From contig JAKUDP010000003.1 in NCBI GenBank assembly GCA_022570795.1, positions 1,302,001-1,366,000 of the forward strand: DNA of 64,000 bases. The letters are read 5' to 3'. The notes under the pieces were generated by a model. That model searched no databases. It was not told the DNA's origin and was given only the letters and a program-made list of their open reading frames with translations. Source of the DNA: Sphaerulina vaccinii (taxonomy: Eukaryota; Ascomycota; Dothideomycetes; Mycosphaerellales; Mycosphaerellaceae). Of the stretch, positions 15,731 through 29,299 are shown piece after piece (position 1 is the stretch's first letter; each line of letters begins with the position of its first letter). Position numbers and translations under genes: made by a program.

Positions 15731-18700
15731 ATAGAATATATATAGCTTATAGAGGTACCTTATATATAGTAACTTCGATCGTTTTAGTTAGAGTATTAGC
15801 TAGCGCCTATATTGTAGCTAAGCTTAACGTACTCGTATTAGAGCTATATAATAAAGCATCTACTACTAATTAGGTCGTTAATATACTTTGTTATATATCT
15901 ATATTAATTAGTATGTCCTACTATTCTTTTATACTAATTAACTCTATTAGTAATATACTCTATATAATCTCGTTAGCTATTTAGCTTATCTAATAGTAGG
16001 TTTATAAAGAGACTTTAAATATATTATAGGGCTAGTAACTAGTACTATTAATATATTTACTAGTCTAGAATAAACTCTACTAAAACAAGCTCGGGCACGT
16101 ACGAAGTATATAGGCCATATCAAGTATATAGGACATATAGGCCGTGCGCGATAGGCAGCTACTATAAGGATATATTCTATATACTAGAGCTAGTATATAC
16201 CTATACCTACACAAGCTATATAACCCCTATTTATACTTGTCTAGAAAATTACTTATAAAGTTGTGTTAGCGAGTATATCTCTATACTAAAAAAGTAATAC
16301 TTGTATTAGCTATATTTGCTTATTATAATTCGCTCTCCTACTCTACGAGCTAGCTATAGGCTAGCTTCTAGTAAGATTTTATATAAAGCCTACTTCGAAA
16401 TAGATAAACCTAAGCTTAAGTTATAATAGCTAATTAACTTAATATAGACTATATATAGTAGAGATAGCAGGTCTCTTACTAGACTAGACTAGTAGCTGCG
16501 AATAGAGTAGCTAAACTTTAGCCTACGAGGCTACTTATAGGTAGATAGAGTTCTAAAGTCGATATTCGTAGTATTCTACGCGCTAGTATCGCTATAAGGA
16601 ACATCGTAGTATTATATAATAAAAATACTACTTATATTATATAGATATAATAACTCTAAACTAGGCGTAGCTATATAGTATATACAATCTATATAGTATA
16701 TATAGCCTATACGACGTGCGTATTATATATACCGAGCTATATTATTAACTACTTAGAGCTAATAGCCGCTTTTGAGTATAACCTATATATTAAGGACTTT
16801 GAGTTACTTGTAGGCTAAGCAAACTGTATAAAACGTAGGCCACAATAGATACTAATAGCAAGCGCTAGCCTATATATAAATTTTACTTAGAATAAGTAGC
16901 TCTATACTACTTGTATAGGTTATTAAAAAGGCAGGTATACCGAGTTTGTCTTCTATAGTAACAAACGAGTAATAAACTATAAGATCTAATTATCTCTACT
17001 ACTCGAACTAGTATTCTACTATACTTTCAGCTTATTATATATAGAGTAGATATAACCTAGCTTTGTTATCTTAGTCCTCTTATTAAGCTTAGTAGAATAT
17101 AATACTTTCTATTCGACTAGAGACCTAATATAACTTATGTCGTAGACAACTAGATATTAAATCGAAAGTCGACTTTATAGATCTTTATAAGATCGAGAAT
17201 ATATAGACGCGCGTAGTTATATACTCGACCTTCTCGTTTATTAATACTAGCAATTATATCTAGTTTGGCCAAGTCCCTAATATTCGAAAGTATACTCTTA
17301 TAGTAGAGGACTTATAAAACAATCTTCTTGAAATACCTAATAAAACTATATATCTAGAAGTCGTTCCTAGCCTAACTCTACTTATAGATAATATTTATAA
17401 GAATAGTCTCTATATTAAGCGGCCTAAATTCCTTTGTCTAGATAGTCTAGAAAAGACTTAGTTACTACTATATATACTTTTTAAGGAAGCTCTTACCTTA
17501 GAATCTTTTAAAAGTAGTAAGAACAAGCACTTAGTATATTACTATAAGTGTCTCTTAAGGCAAGGTAGAATTATTAGTATTGCCTTAGAAAAGTATAAGT
17601 AGATACTATAATATCGATTTGAGAACAACCTATAGGAATTTAATATCTCTACTTATATTAATAGTATATAAGATAGTATTGCGCATTTGTACTTACTAGA
17701 ACTTGTATATAACAATCTCAATTCTATAAATATAGCTCTAGACAAATTTGACTAGCCTATAGTTCTTAACTTTAAATTATATAGAAAGTTTAGTAAATAG
17801 CTATTATTAGGAGGCATACCTAGATAGATCGACGAGGACTATAGTATTTCTACCTACTAGTATAATAATAGTATATTAAAAAAGATAGAGTTGTAGTTAT
17901 AGTAGAACAACTCAAAGAGGACAACTATAGTACTAAGCTTATATTACGAATAATAATATAGATAGTATCTACCTATATAGAGAATGTCTTAGCTATTCTA
18001 TACTCTTATTATTACTTCTATAGGCATATATAGATAGCTATACTCGAGTATTCTATATCTTTCTAATAAACTACTCTATCTTAGTTAGCTTTATATAAGA
18101 TAGAGATTCTCTCTATCTTACTAGCCGATCTAGTATATAAAAGTTGTTTAGAACTAGAACGCAGTATAGACGTCTTTGAAGCAGATAGCGACTAGGCTAT
18201 ATTAGGTATTGGAATTACTATCTAATATTAGATAGTTTGCTCTATAGTAGTCGATATGTCTAACTTCTATAACTATCTGCCGACGGCCTTGTACGTCGAT
18301 AATAACTTTGACTATTATAATATAAGTGCACCTTAATACTAATTAGTATTGTCCGAAATGCGATAGACAAATATAGGCTTATATAATATATTATAGATTA
18401 AGCAAGTAATATTTCGAAGCCGGTCGCCTTAAAAGATTAATATAGTATTTAGAGTCTCTATTAATCTATTAATTAAATAGTAGAATAGTGCGAAGCTAGA
18501 CCTGCATTTGCCTAAGATTATAGCCTTCGCAGCGTGCCAAGATCTAGTAGGAAAGCCCGCTACTATACTAGTACTATATATATATATAAAACTAGGCGTC
18601 AAATAGTTGCTCGATATGCTAGACCTAAGTAGAGCATAGCTTATATACAATTCGCATAGCGTGCGCGGCCTATACAACTTATATAGAATATATAATATAT

Positions 18701-19453
18701 ATAGTATATATACCGAGTTGTATCTTTAAGTACTAAGACTCGAGAGCTAATACTACTATACCTACTCTAAGTATAACTCTAGTATTAATATAATCGAGCT
18801 GCCTATAAGATAGTAATAATCTAGCTAACTCTAAGAGCTAGTTCTCGGCTAGGCTTCGCTATATACTCGATACGAGTACTAGCTCTAAGTACCTATATAC
18901 TTTTAGCTTTGTATTAGTATAGAGCCTATAACGCGCCTACTCTACTAAGTAGAGTAATAGAGTAAGTATAGCAAGCTCGAAGACTATATGCCTTTTATAA
19001 AGGTAGCTAGAAGTATATAACAAACTTAATTATATACTTAGTTCTATAATATTACTAGTATATATATAAAGAATAATATAATATTATAACTCTACCTCTC
19101 TCCTTATAACTTGCAAGTATAGATACTATATCTCCGAGATTATAAACTTAGTAATAGTATTATCTATAGTTCTATATAAAGCTTCTACTAGCTCCTAAGT
19201 ATTCTTCTACTATACTAGAAAGAAAACCTAGAATTGTTCTTGTTTGCAGCAAACAATACTATCTATATACTATATAGGCTTCTATATTAGGGCTCGGCGT
19301 TTTGAGTTTGTACCTACCTTGGAGTCTAAGGTAGCTACAGGCTTTTATTTATATATAGGTTAGTAAGTAGTTAATCTATAATACCTATATTTACCTAGCT
19401 AGTTCGCCTAAGGAAGCTTATTAGCCTAGACGGCCAGGTTATAGCAAGTCGGC

Positions 19454-19490
<37 letters not shown>
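19454..19490 (+). repeat. (AGT)n trinucleotide microsatellite
   Basis: About twelve uninterrupted AGT units follow GGC and end in AATTAGAG. Inside a RIP island a TAG repeat could be the mutated form of an original CAG repeat, because CpA becomes TpA; a single CAG at the left end fits this. That origin is inference. Confidence 0.9.
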
Positions 19491-22400
19491 ATTAGAGCAA
19501 GTAGTATAGCAACTATACTAGTTAATTTCTAAATACTTTCTATAGTAGCTTCTAGAAATTATACTTTACTTTTCTTATTTATAATATTCGATATTTATAT
19601 AATAGTCTCTTCTAGCTCGGTACCTACTATTTTGTCTAATATAAGTATACTATAATGCCTCTTTCTCCTAGTTCGAATAATATTACTAAAGTCTAAGTTG
19701 CTTTTATTAGTAGCTAGAAGAATATCTCTAGTTTTTAATATAGATTGCAAGCTTATACTTTTTGGGCCTAGGTATATAATACTACTTATACTATCGAGGT
19801 ATAGCAAGCTATTAGACCAGACTAAGCTAGGTAGTAGTATAGTAGCCTAATATAATAGTATAACAAATCGGGCTTTGAACTACTTAGTTAAAAAGTCTAG
19901 TTAATTAATATTCGACGCAATAGCTAGCTATAGAGGGCAAACAAAGTTCTCGAAAGAGTAGTTAGAACAAGTAGAGAAGGAGCTTATTATAGCCTCTATT
20001 ATTATAAAATTAATACTACTTTATCGAAAGTAGCTTGCCGAATTATTCTTATATCTATCTAATACTAGACGACTATACTACTTTTGCAACTCTAAAATTC
20101 CTTATCGTAGTATAGTTCTAGTATTTGTTAAGAGTTGCGTTAGCTACGTAGGATATAGAATCGAGGCGCAAATATATATTAGTATAGTAAGTAGCTATAG
20201 ACTATTTAGTTCGCTCTCTAAGTAGCTAGCCGAGATAGTAATATTATAATTATCTCGGCAATTAGATTATAGTTGTCGACGCCTATCTAGACGTTATTAG
20301 TAGTATATTATAGGACGGTAGTATAGACGTAGGAGAGTAGAGTAACGAGAGGAAAAAGAAAGCAAATTGCTTATAAAAGTAGCTAGTTTAGAATATCTAC
20401 TAGCTAAAACAAGAGAGTTCTATTCCTAATATAATCTACTATCTACCTTTTTATAGAAATATATTTCTATTTACTACTCGCCTATAGTAAAGGTAGTTAG
20501 TAGCGCAAGTATAGAGTACGACGAGCTTATATAAAGCTACTATATAGGTTCGAGGATAATCGACTTTATACCTAATTAGAGCCTCTCTCTCCTACTAAAT
20601 TATATTATTAAAGTATAACTCTAAGTAACTTTATACCTATCTAGAGCCTCTCCTTATAGAGCGTAGGTAGAGAGTAGGCGACTAGGTAGTATTATTATTA
20701 CTAGCCGCGTCTAGCTTACCTATCTTATTATCCTTTCTTTCTCTTTCCTCTCTTTCTACTTTCTCTTCTTCTTTCTTATTCTTAGTAAAGCTACTCTCTA
20801 CCTAAGTACTACTATCTAGGTAGGTAGTAGCGAGAGCTATTTCTAGAGTAGAAGTAGTAGCGCTAGATATATATTAAGCCTATAAGAATTATTAGTATCG
20901 AATACAATAGATATATATATACTATACTAGTAGAGAAGTATATTATACCTCGAAAGAAAGCTCGAATTAAATATAGTTAAAGTTAGCTATAGTCTACTTA
21001 AGAAGGAACTTGCTAGTAGCTATACTATCGCTATAACCCGCCTATATAGTAGATATACTCTTCTAAAGTATACTAAAGTCTCTAAGAGCTTTACTTTTAT
21101 TTGCCTAGATAAGGTACTTAGTTTTATTAATATTAGTAAAAAAATAGATAAGGTAGTAATTAAGCTAATTCTAGAGTACGCTAGAAGGAGTGCAAGCAAG
21201 CTTAGTATAGTAGAAGAGTATATATCGAGCCTATTAATATAGATTAGAGTCCTCGATATAGATATATATATAGTAGCTATAGAAGTAGTAGGTATACTTC
21301 TTTGCCTAGCCTAGCTTTATTATACTATTATAGGTATCTATATTAGCTGCGACACGCATTTAGTTAGTATGCGACTCGTAGTAAACTCGTTGCTACTAAG
21401 TATACGTACTATCTATTATATATAGAAGGTAGCGAGTACAAACTAGTATATTCTAATCGAGCAAGTTAGTAAGATCTTATAGTATATAAGGAGGTAGGTT
21501 TAGTATATTAAGCTATAGTAGAGCTAATATTATACTTATAGAACGACTATATAGTACTTATATAGCTAGTATTAATATATATAAGATAGTACTAGTATAA
21601 GTAGTAAAAAGTAGATTATATATTATATATATATAAAGAGAAGAAGAAACTAAGAAGAAGTTCTAAATATATATTTGTCGCTATCGCTAGGTAGTAGCGA
21701 CCGGTAAATAGCAACTGCGCATTACCTACGAGTCGTATAGCAACCCTTTACTATTATTATAAAGTAAAGCTAAAGTTATAGAAATTAGGCTAATACTAAA
21801 AATACTAAAACTAAAGCTAATAATATAGATTATATAGAATATTATAAAAGCTTTATATATAGTATATATAGGTACTAAAAAGAGTAATATATAATATACT
21901 ACTATAAGAGGTATATATATTTCTCGCTAGAATATTACTAAAAGTAGCTTTCTAGAAGAAAGAGATAATTATAAGAGCTAGGTCTAGAGATATAGTATTT
22001 TAACTCCGAAAAGAAAATTAGAATTATAGAGTAATTCTATATCCTCGGTCCTAAAAGTAGAGTATATATAAAGCGTAGTTGCCTTATAATTCTAAGAGCT
22101 TCTATATTCTTTATAGAAGTAAGAATTAGTTTATATAACTAATACTTTTATTAACTAGCGCTCTATATATTACTATATACCCCTACTCTTATACTTATAG
22201 TATTTAATATACTATAGTATATACTTATATATATATAGAAAGCTAAAGCTCCTTTATATTAATTCTATAGTTTTAGTAATTCTAGAATATCTATACTAAG
22301 AATTATTATAGTAGTATTATATATATTTATTTTCTCGGTTCTTTAGTATCTAGTATTTTCCTTATAATATAAGAAACTATTTTTTAGTATTTTAAAAAAC

Positions 22401-23280
22401 TTATATAATATAATTAAACTCTATCGAGTTCGAGCTTAGGCTTCTATCTAGATTAGCTCTAAGTACTTTCTAGTATACTAGTTCTTTTCCTTCTATATAG
22501 TTACTTCGGCGGCTTAGTATATTAGCCTAACTATTATCTTTCTCTAGTATATAATAAATTTCGAACTTATATTAACTAAGTAGTTCCGACTAGTAGGCCT
22601 ATTATTATATTAGTACTTTTATTATAGTAAAGTAAGTTAGATTCTTATAATTAGAAAGAATTATAAGCTTAGAGGCTCCTTCTATATATACTTACTAGTA
22701 CTATATTATAGTAATAATTATAAGTAACTTTTTATTATAGATATTATAGTTCTATTCTATAGAAGTTAGTTTCTTCGAGTAGTAAGCTACTAGGTATCTC
22801 TTCCTATTATACTTTTATATAAAGTATACTTCTATAGCTATATCTAATATATTAGTCTCTAGTTTAACTTTATATTTCCTATCGAATAATCGTAGTACTA
22901 GTACTTAGTAGTATAATATATTAAGTACTTTAAAGGCCTTTACTTGCTCTATACCCTAGCTCTACTTTCTATCTTTCTATATAAGCTTATTTAATAGTAT
23001 AGAAAGTCTTAAGTAGTCTTTAATAAACTTTTGGTTATAATTAGCTAGTCTAAGGAATAATTGTACTTTCTTAACTATTTTAGATACTAGCTAAGTTTAT
23101 ATTAACTCTGTCTTTACTAGATTGATCTTAATTCCTTAAAGGCTTAGAATAAATTCTAGAAACTTAACTTCTTTCCTATAGAACTCGTACTTTTCTAGAG
23201 TAGTATAGAATTCTATATTTATAAGTTATTAGAAAATATTCTAGACTTGTTTAATATATTTCTATAGAGGCCTCTTAGTA

Positions 23281-23650
23281 TAGACGAGAATATCGTCTAT
23301 ATATATAATAATATATATATTAAGTAGGTCTCTAAGAATATTATTTACTATCTCCTAGTAGAAGGCTAGTATATTAGTTAGTTCTATAAGTATAATTCTA
23401 AACTTATAAAGTCTATAGTATATTTAGAACGCTATTTTCTATTCCTTGCCTTCTACTATATAGATAGTATAGAATATATCTTATAGATCGATTTTTATAT
23501 ACTAGTTAGATTCTATAAGTCTATTCTATAGTTCTTCGATATTAGGTAATAAGTATTAGTTCTTAATAGTAATTTTATTTAGTCTTCGATAATCGACTAC
23601 TAGTTATAACTTTCTATTAGGTTTTAGAACAAATATAGTTAGGGCTCTAG
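23281..23650 (-). pseudogene. Ty3/gypsy reverse transcriptase fragment
   Basis: The minus-strand frame contains ALTIFVLKPN, then a stop-interrupted VVDYRRLNKITIKN, then LLPNIEEL, and further downstream IIYIDDILVY. These are the conserved gypsy blocks equivalent to APALFVKK, CVDYRGLNKITIKNRYPLP and YIDDILVYS, in the correct order and about 80 codons apart. The catalytic Asp-Asp pair survives because its codons contain no CpA. Stops lie where Arg, Trp or Gln is expected, consistent with RIP. This is a dead copy. Confidence 0.85.
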
Positions 23651-24344
23651 TACTAGATTATAACTTATAGATCTATTATTTTATAAGTATCTTCTTTAAC
23701 TATTTATTTTCTTTCTAGAGCTCTTTTTTAGATTTTTTTTATAATAGTTTAAATAGAGGCTTCTTATTAGATATTAGTATAATTCTATAGTTCTATTTCT
23801 AGTATTTAGGTAGAGCTTCTAGTTCCTCAACCTCTTTAAAAAGTTTCGACTACTTTTAATACTCTTTAGGAATATCTATTTCTAAAATAGTATTTTTTAA
23901 TAGAGTATTACTTCTATTAGTATCTATAACTTTATAACTCTCTACTATTATTAAAGTATCTATTTAGAGTAAGTCTACTTCTATAGCTTATAGTAGTATA
24001 AGTTCGGTCTAGTTAAACTATTTAGCTTTATCTACTAGTAAATACTACTACTATATAGACTAAATATTAATAATATAATTATATTTTTTAAATATAAGTA
24101 CTTCTTTTCTCTAGTTAATTACTAGATTATACTTTCTTAACTAAAGTATATCTAGAATAATATTATAACTAGCTATATTAGTAATATCTAGAATAATTAT
24201 CTTATAGTACTATTAGATAGTAAGTAGTAGTAGTATTATCTCTTGCTCTATACTAGGTAAGAATAATCTATCTACTATAATTAATTTATACTTTTCTTTC
24301 TTATACTAGGTTGCAAGTCTATAATATTTTATAAATAACTTAGA

Positions 24345-24395
24345 GGCAAAGTTCCTACTTGCTCTAGAGTCTATTATAGCTAGTAGCTTATAACT
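24345..24395 (-). pseudogene. Gypsy aspartic protease motif remnant
   Basis: The minus strand reads LLAIIDSRASRNFASKLF. This aligns with the retropepsin active-site block DSGASGNFIS if both glycines became arginine through G-to-A change, as RIP produces. It lies about 700 bp upstream of the reverse transcriptase motifs in the same orientation, the normal gypsy order. Confidence 0.7.
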
Positions 24396-27300
24396 ATTAA
24401 TAATAATTTTTATATAGAAGACTATTATTAATACTTAAGTATTTATATTATAGAACTTCCTAAAGATACTTATTTCCTAGAAGTTAATTCTTTTTCTAAT
24501 AGAGTAATAGTAGCTTTTTTAGTAAGCTACTTATAGATCTATTATTCTATTTCTCTAATTATCTAATATAGATTCCTTTCTACCTATATCTTATTATAGG
24601 TAGTTTTAGATTAATATTACTAGGTAAGAGTATACTTTCTTTTAAGTTCCTTAATAGCTTTATATATCTAGTTTGTAACAATTTCCCTATTTAGGGTAAT
24701 ATACCTAAATAGAGTATATATACTTCTAATTAGAACTCTTTTTTATATAAAAGTATCGAACCTATAGTTAACTTTAATATATTAGTAATTCTAGAATATA
24801 TATCTTATTCTATCGAGTATAGTATCTAGCTTAGATAGATAGAGGTATCTCCTTCCTCTAACTTTTAGAAAGATATACTTATAATTTTATACTAGGTTTA
24901 GAATAATTTGTTTAATTTAGCTTAGTATATCTATAGTAAAAGTTATAATTTCGATATCTATATCTAATTCTTTAGAACTTTTATTTTTATTATTTATATT
25001 ATTTTTATTATATTTAGAAAGTTGCTTCTTTTTAGAACTTTCTTCTATAGACTAGTTTTATTCTTTTTTTTTAGATTCGATTTTAGAAAAGTAATTTTTT
25101 TTATTATAATAAGACTTATTAATATTTTCTTTATTAGCGAGCCTTAGCTTAGAATAGAGTTCTTATAGTTTATCTAGAATAGGTAGTAGTTTGCTTCTAT
25201 TTCTATACTATCGGATTAGCTATAAACTTATACTTTTACCTAGAGAGCTAGGCTAAAAGTTTGTATTCCTTTTAGAAGATATATATATCTAGTATAAGTT
25301 GTTATAATAGAATTACTAGTAAAGGCTTCTATATTTAACTTATCTCTCTTAGTATAGGTCGAGGTTTACTTATTATTCTATTATACTAAAGAATTAGACT
25401 TCCTTATAAGAGGTTATAGATTTATTATAACTTCCTTATCTATTTCTTTTCTATTATATTATATTAAAGGGCTATTACTATACTATATTCTTCGAATAGT
25501 AGTCTCTCTTTATATAGCCTTTTTTACTATATCTATAATAGGTTAGTTCTTTTTACTTCTTATAGAGCTTTCTTTTACCTCTTCCTTTAAACTTCCTACC
25601 TTTCTCGATATTATCGAGCTCTATTAGTTATAGACTATAGTATAGCTGCGACTTTAGTTACTATTATCCTTAGTACTTATCTCTAGCTAAAAAGTAGCTA
25701 GTTTTTTCTTATTATTTAGTAGTATATCTAGCTACTCTAGCTACTTTAGAGTCGTACTATTTCTCGAGGGCTTGTTTATAGAGGCTATTATCGATCTTAA
25801 TAGTTTCCTTAATTAACTAGATAAGGTTCTTAATAATAACTACTCGCTCGGTATAGGCTAGTTTGTCTTTAACTTAATCTTTAAGACTCCTATAGTATAT
25901 TACTTAGAGAGCTTTGTTGTTCTAACTAATAATATATATATACTTCTAGAACTTGGCTATATACTCGGATATAGAAGTAGTCTATTTGAGATACTATATA
26001 ATATAGATAGTAGTACTAACTTTATTAGAGATTCCAAATAGAGTAGTTATCTAACTTCTAAACTAATTATATTTAGTAAAAATTCTATTCTTATCTTTAT
26101 TATTATAGAGGTAGGATTCTAGATATAGCTTAAGCTAGTATTTAGTATATTTATAAAAGAAGATAGAAGCAAATAGTATCTTGTTTTTATTTTTAACTTT
26201 ATTAAACCTAAAGTATAAAGCTAGTTAATTAAACTAGGTAGATAGTTTGTTATAGTCTCTATAATAGAGGTCTAGCTTAGCGACTTTAAGATTTTTAAAG
26301 TCGAGTTATCTAGTATTTGCCTAGGTTTGTAAAGATCGAATAGTTCCTACTTTACTAGGAGTAGGAGTTCCTCTAGAGCTTCCTATAATAGATATATTAT
26401 AAAGGTATATAAAGCTATTAGGTTATAGAGGACCTAATAATCTTACTAAGTAGAGGCTAAGCTTAATCTAGTTAGAGCTTATTAATATATCTATAAAAAA
26501 GCAAGTAAAGAAAGTTCTTATATTCTAATTAGTAAGATAGAATAGTAAGTTATATATAATAACTATTTATAACTATAATATTTATTATCTATATATATAA
26601 AGAAGATTCCTTTCCTAATCTCGGTACTTTCCTTAATCTCTCGAAAGTAGAAAGAGTAGAGAGATCTAAGTTACTTTTTTTAATTTTTTAAAAAATAAAA
26701 AATTAGAGAAAATAGTCTTTCTATCTTAGATATTCTAATTCTAGTAGACCTACCTATTAGTAGAAACTATAATAAATATTATATTTTCTTATTATTATTA
26801 ATTAATATATCTTTTTAAAATATATAGATTCTCTAATTAAATTCGTATTAATAGTTACTATAGAAATAAGTATATTATTTATTAAAGAATATTAGGCTTT
26901 TGTTCTTTGCTTTTTAATAATAACTAAAATAATATATTAATATCTACTAGTAGGTAGATAACTATATTAGTCTATAGATATATAATAGTAAAGTAACTAT
27001 ATTTATTATAGAGCTAATATAGTACTTTTTTACTTACTATACTAAATATTATATTAAAAGCTTCTTATATTACTTTACTAGAGTAGCCTAGTAGAATTAT
27101 AAATAATTAGAGCTTAGTTTAGTATTCGAAGATTATAATTAAATTCCTTTAGATAGCTAGGCTAGTAGTTAATATAGTAGTACTAAGCTAGAAGTATAGT
27201 TAGTTATTATAAACTAGCTAGAGTTAGATAATTTAGATAGTAGCTACTATAGAGCTAAACTCTTAGATCTATAGATAAATAAAGTACTAGAGTCTCTTTA

Positions 27301-28992
27301 ACTTATACTTATATATAATTAAAGAAGTAGATAGTCTAGTATAAGTTAGTAGTATTAAAAAATTACTAGTATTAGCTTTTTAATTTGCCTCTTTAATAAT
27401 TTAATTTATAACCTTTTCTATTTAAAGCTAGCTAATATACTTGCCTAAACTAGCTATACTTATTAGTTATAGTATAAGCTAGTCTCTTTATATATTAGTA
27501 AGGCGTTCTTTATTTAGTATCTAGAAGAAGTTCTAGTTATTAAAAATATTACTATTTTCTATAATAGTATTTTTAGAAATTTAAATAAAGATATATATAT
27601 TATTATTAAACTTCTCCTAGTTAGAGTTATTTTAGAAGCTCTATAGTTTAGATATTAAGATTTAACTATATCTAGTTAATTATTAACTTAGAGCTAGAAA
27701 ATTATAGAAATTAGAAATATTAGTTCTTTTACTAGAGCTAGTATTAATTTGCTTTTCTATTAGACCTAGTACTAATTTAGAGAAGTCTCTTTTATATCTA
27801 GTAGATATATTACTATAGCTAGGAAAAGTAGAACTTAAATTTATAAACTAACTTTAATTAAAGCTAGCTAGTAAGCTATAACTATTTAGAGTTAGAGTCT
27901 ATTAACCTAAAGAGGAACTACTAGGGTTAGTATAGTAAGGACTAGATAGAAGTATTAGAGTATATAAGCTATTAAACTTAGTAATTTCTATTTTATAGTA
28001 AAAAAATTTATTTTTATTATTATTATTAGAGCTAGTAGTAGATTAGATAGGTAAAGTATTTCTAGACTAGTAGGCTATAGATTAAGATAATTAGTAGACT
28101 ATATTTATACCTATATTATTAGCTATATTACTATAATTCTTCCTATCTATATTTTTTAAAATCTATTTTCTTTTTCTTTTCTTTTTTATCTATATCTACT
28201 ATATCTACTTATTTTCCTTTTTAGTAAAAATAGTAAATTAGTATTCTACTCTTTATTTTTATTTTTAGCCTACTATTTGTTAGTACTAATATCGATACTA
28301 CTTTTAGTTAATTTAGGTATATTAATATATAATTTAGTAGTAGCTACTACTATAGTAGCTTAAATAGTAGCTAATTTCTCTATTTTCTTAGCTTTCTTCT
28401 TCTATTTTTTAAAGATATTATATTTAAAAGAAAGATAGAATTAATTATAGTAAGTATAGAGCTTATCTAGATAGTTAGTTTTTAGTAGATACTAAATTAA
28501 ATAGTATTTATAAACTAGTAGATAGTTATTTTAGGTCTAGTACTTATTATAGTACTTAGAATAGAGATTTTTTAGTAGAAGTCTAGCTATCTAGTTCTAC
28601 TCTATAGCTAGAATATATTCTTTTTTTTTCTACTAATTAATTAGCTTTCTTTTTAGATTTCTTATCTATCTTACTTTTTTTATTCTAAGCTATCTATTCT
28701 TTAATAGCCTAGGTATCTTTAGTACTATTTAGACTAGAAAGAGTAGGACTTTGTTATAGTAAAAAGGTCTACTATTTTATCTATATTAGAAGATATATAA
28801 TTAAATATTTAGAAATTAGTAGCTACTAGTAGATTAGTACTATTAAAATTTAACTTACTTCTATTATTAGTTATAGTTTCTAGTTAGTTATCTCTTATTA
28901 AGCTAATTACTTAAAAAAGTCTACTAATAGTATTAGAGAGCTCTAAGTTAGAATAGTTAATAGTAAAAGAGTTATTATTATTTAAATTACTA

Positions 28993-28997
28993 GATAT
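28993..28997. repeat. Copia target site duplication, left copy (GATAT)
   Basis: GATAT immediately precedes the TGTTAG end of the 5' LTR and is identical to the five bases after the 3' LTR at 34,724-34,728. Five base pairs is the usual copia target duplication. Confidence 0.88.
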
Positions 28998-29244
28998 TGT
29001 TAGAAAGTATAGTCTAGTTAGACTATCTGAGAGACACCCCCTTGGGGATCAGATTATATAATATACGTCACGTGACAGTAGGTCACGTGGCTCATCTGAT
29101 ACTCTATATCTTAGGAGGAGATGCAACCTATAACTAACTAACATAATTAATATAGTTAGTTCCTATCTGATACTTCTACTTCTATTACGTATTAAAACCC
29201 TTTCTATATATTATAGGCGTATATATTGTTATCCTATTTTGATA
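28998..29244 (+). repeat. 5' LTR of the copia element
   Basis: This 247-bp copy aligns without gaps to 34,477-34,723. It retains many CpA, TpG and CpG sites, for example the ACGTCACGTGACAG and TCACGTGGCTCATCTG phrases near 29,065-29,100, that are converted to TpA in the 3' copy. It is therefore clearly less mutated than its partner. Confidence 0.93.
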
Positions 29245-29299
29245 GGTTATAAGCCTAGGTTTGTAGAAGAAGTATTAGATAGTAATAGTTAGCCTTTTC

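Larger units (their letters stand above)
22300..26500 (-). mobile_element. RIP-degraded Ty3/gypsy LTR retrotransposon, limits approximate
   Basis: On the minus strand the order protease (about 24,345-24,395) then reverse transcriptase (about 23,281-23,650) matches a Ty3/gypsy pol gene. The region above 24.5 kb would then be gag, and the region below 23.2 kb RNase H and integrase. Motif identity in protease and reverse transcriptase is good enough to be confident of the superfamily. I could not identify matching LTRs by eye, so both ends are estimates. Stops and G-to-A or C-to-T changes throughout make the element non-functional. Confidence 0.7.
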
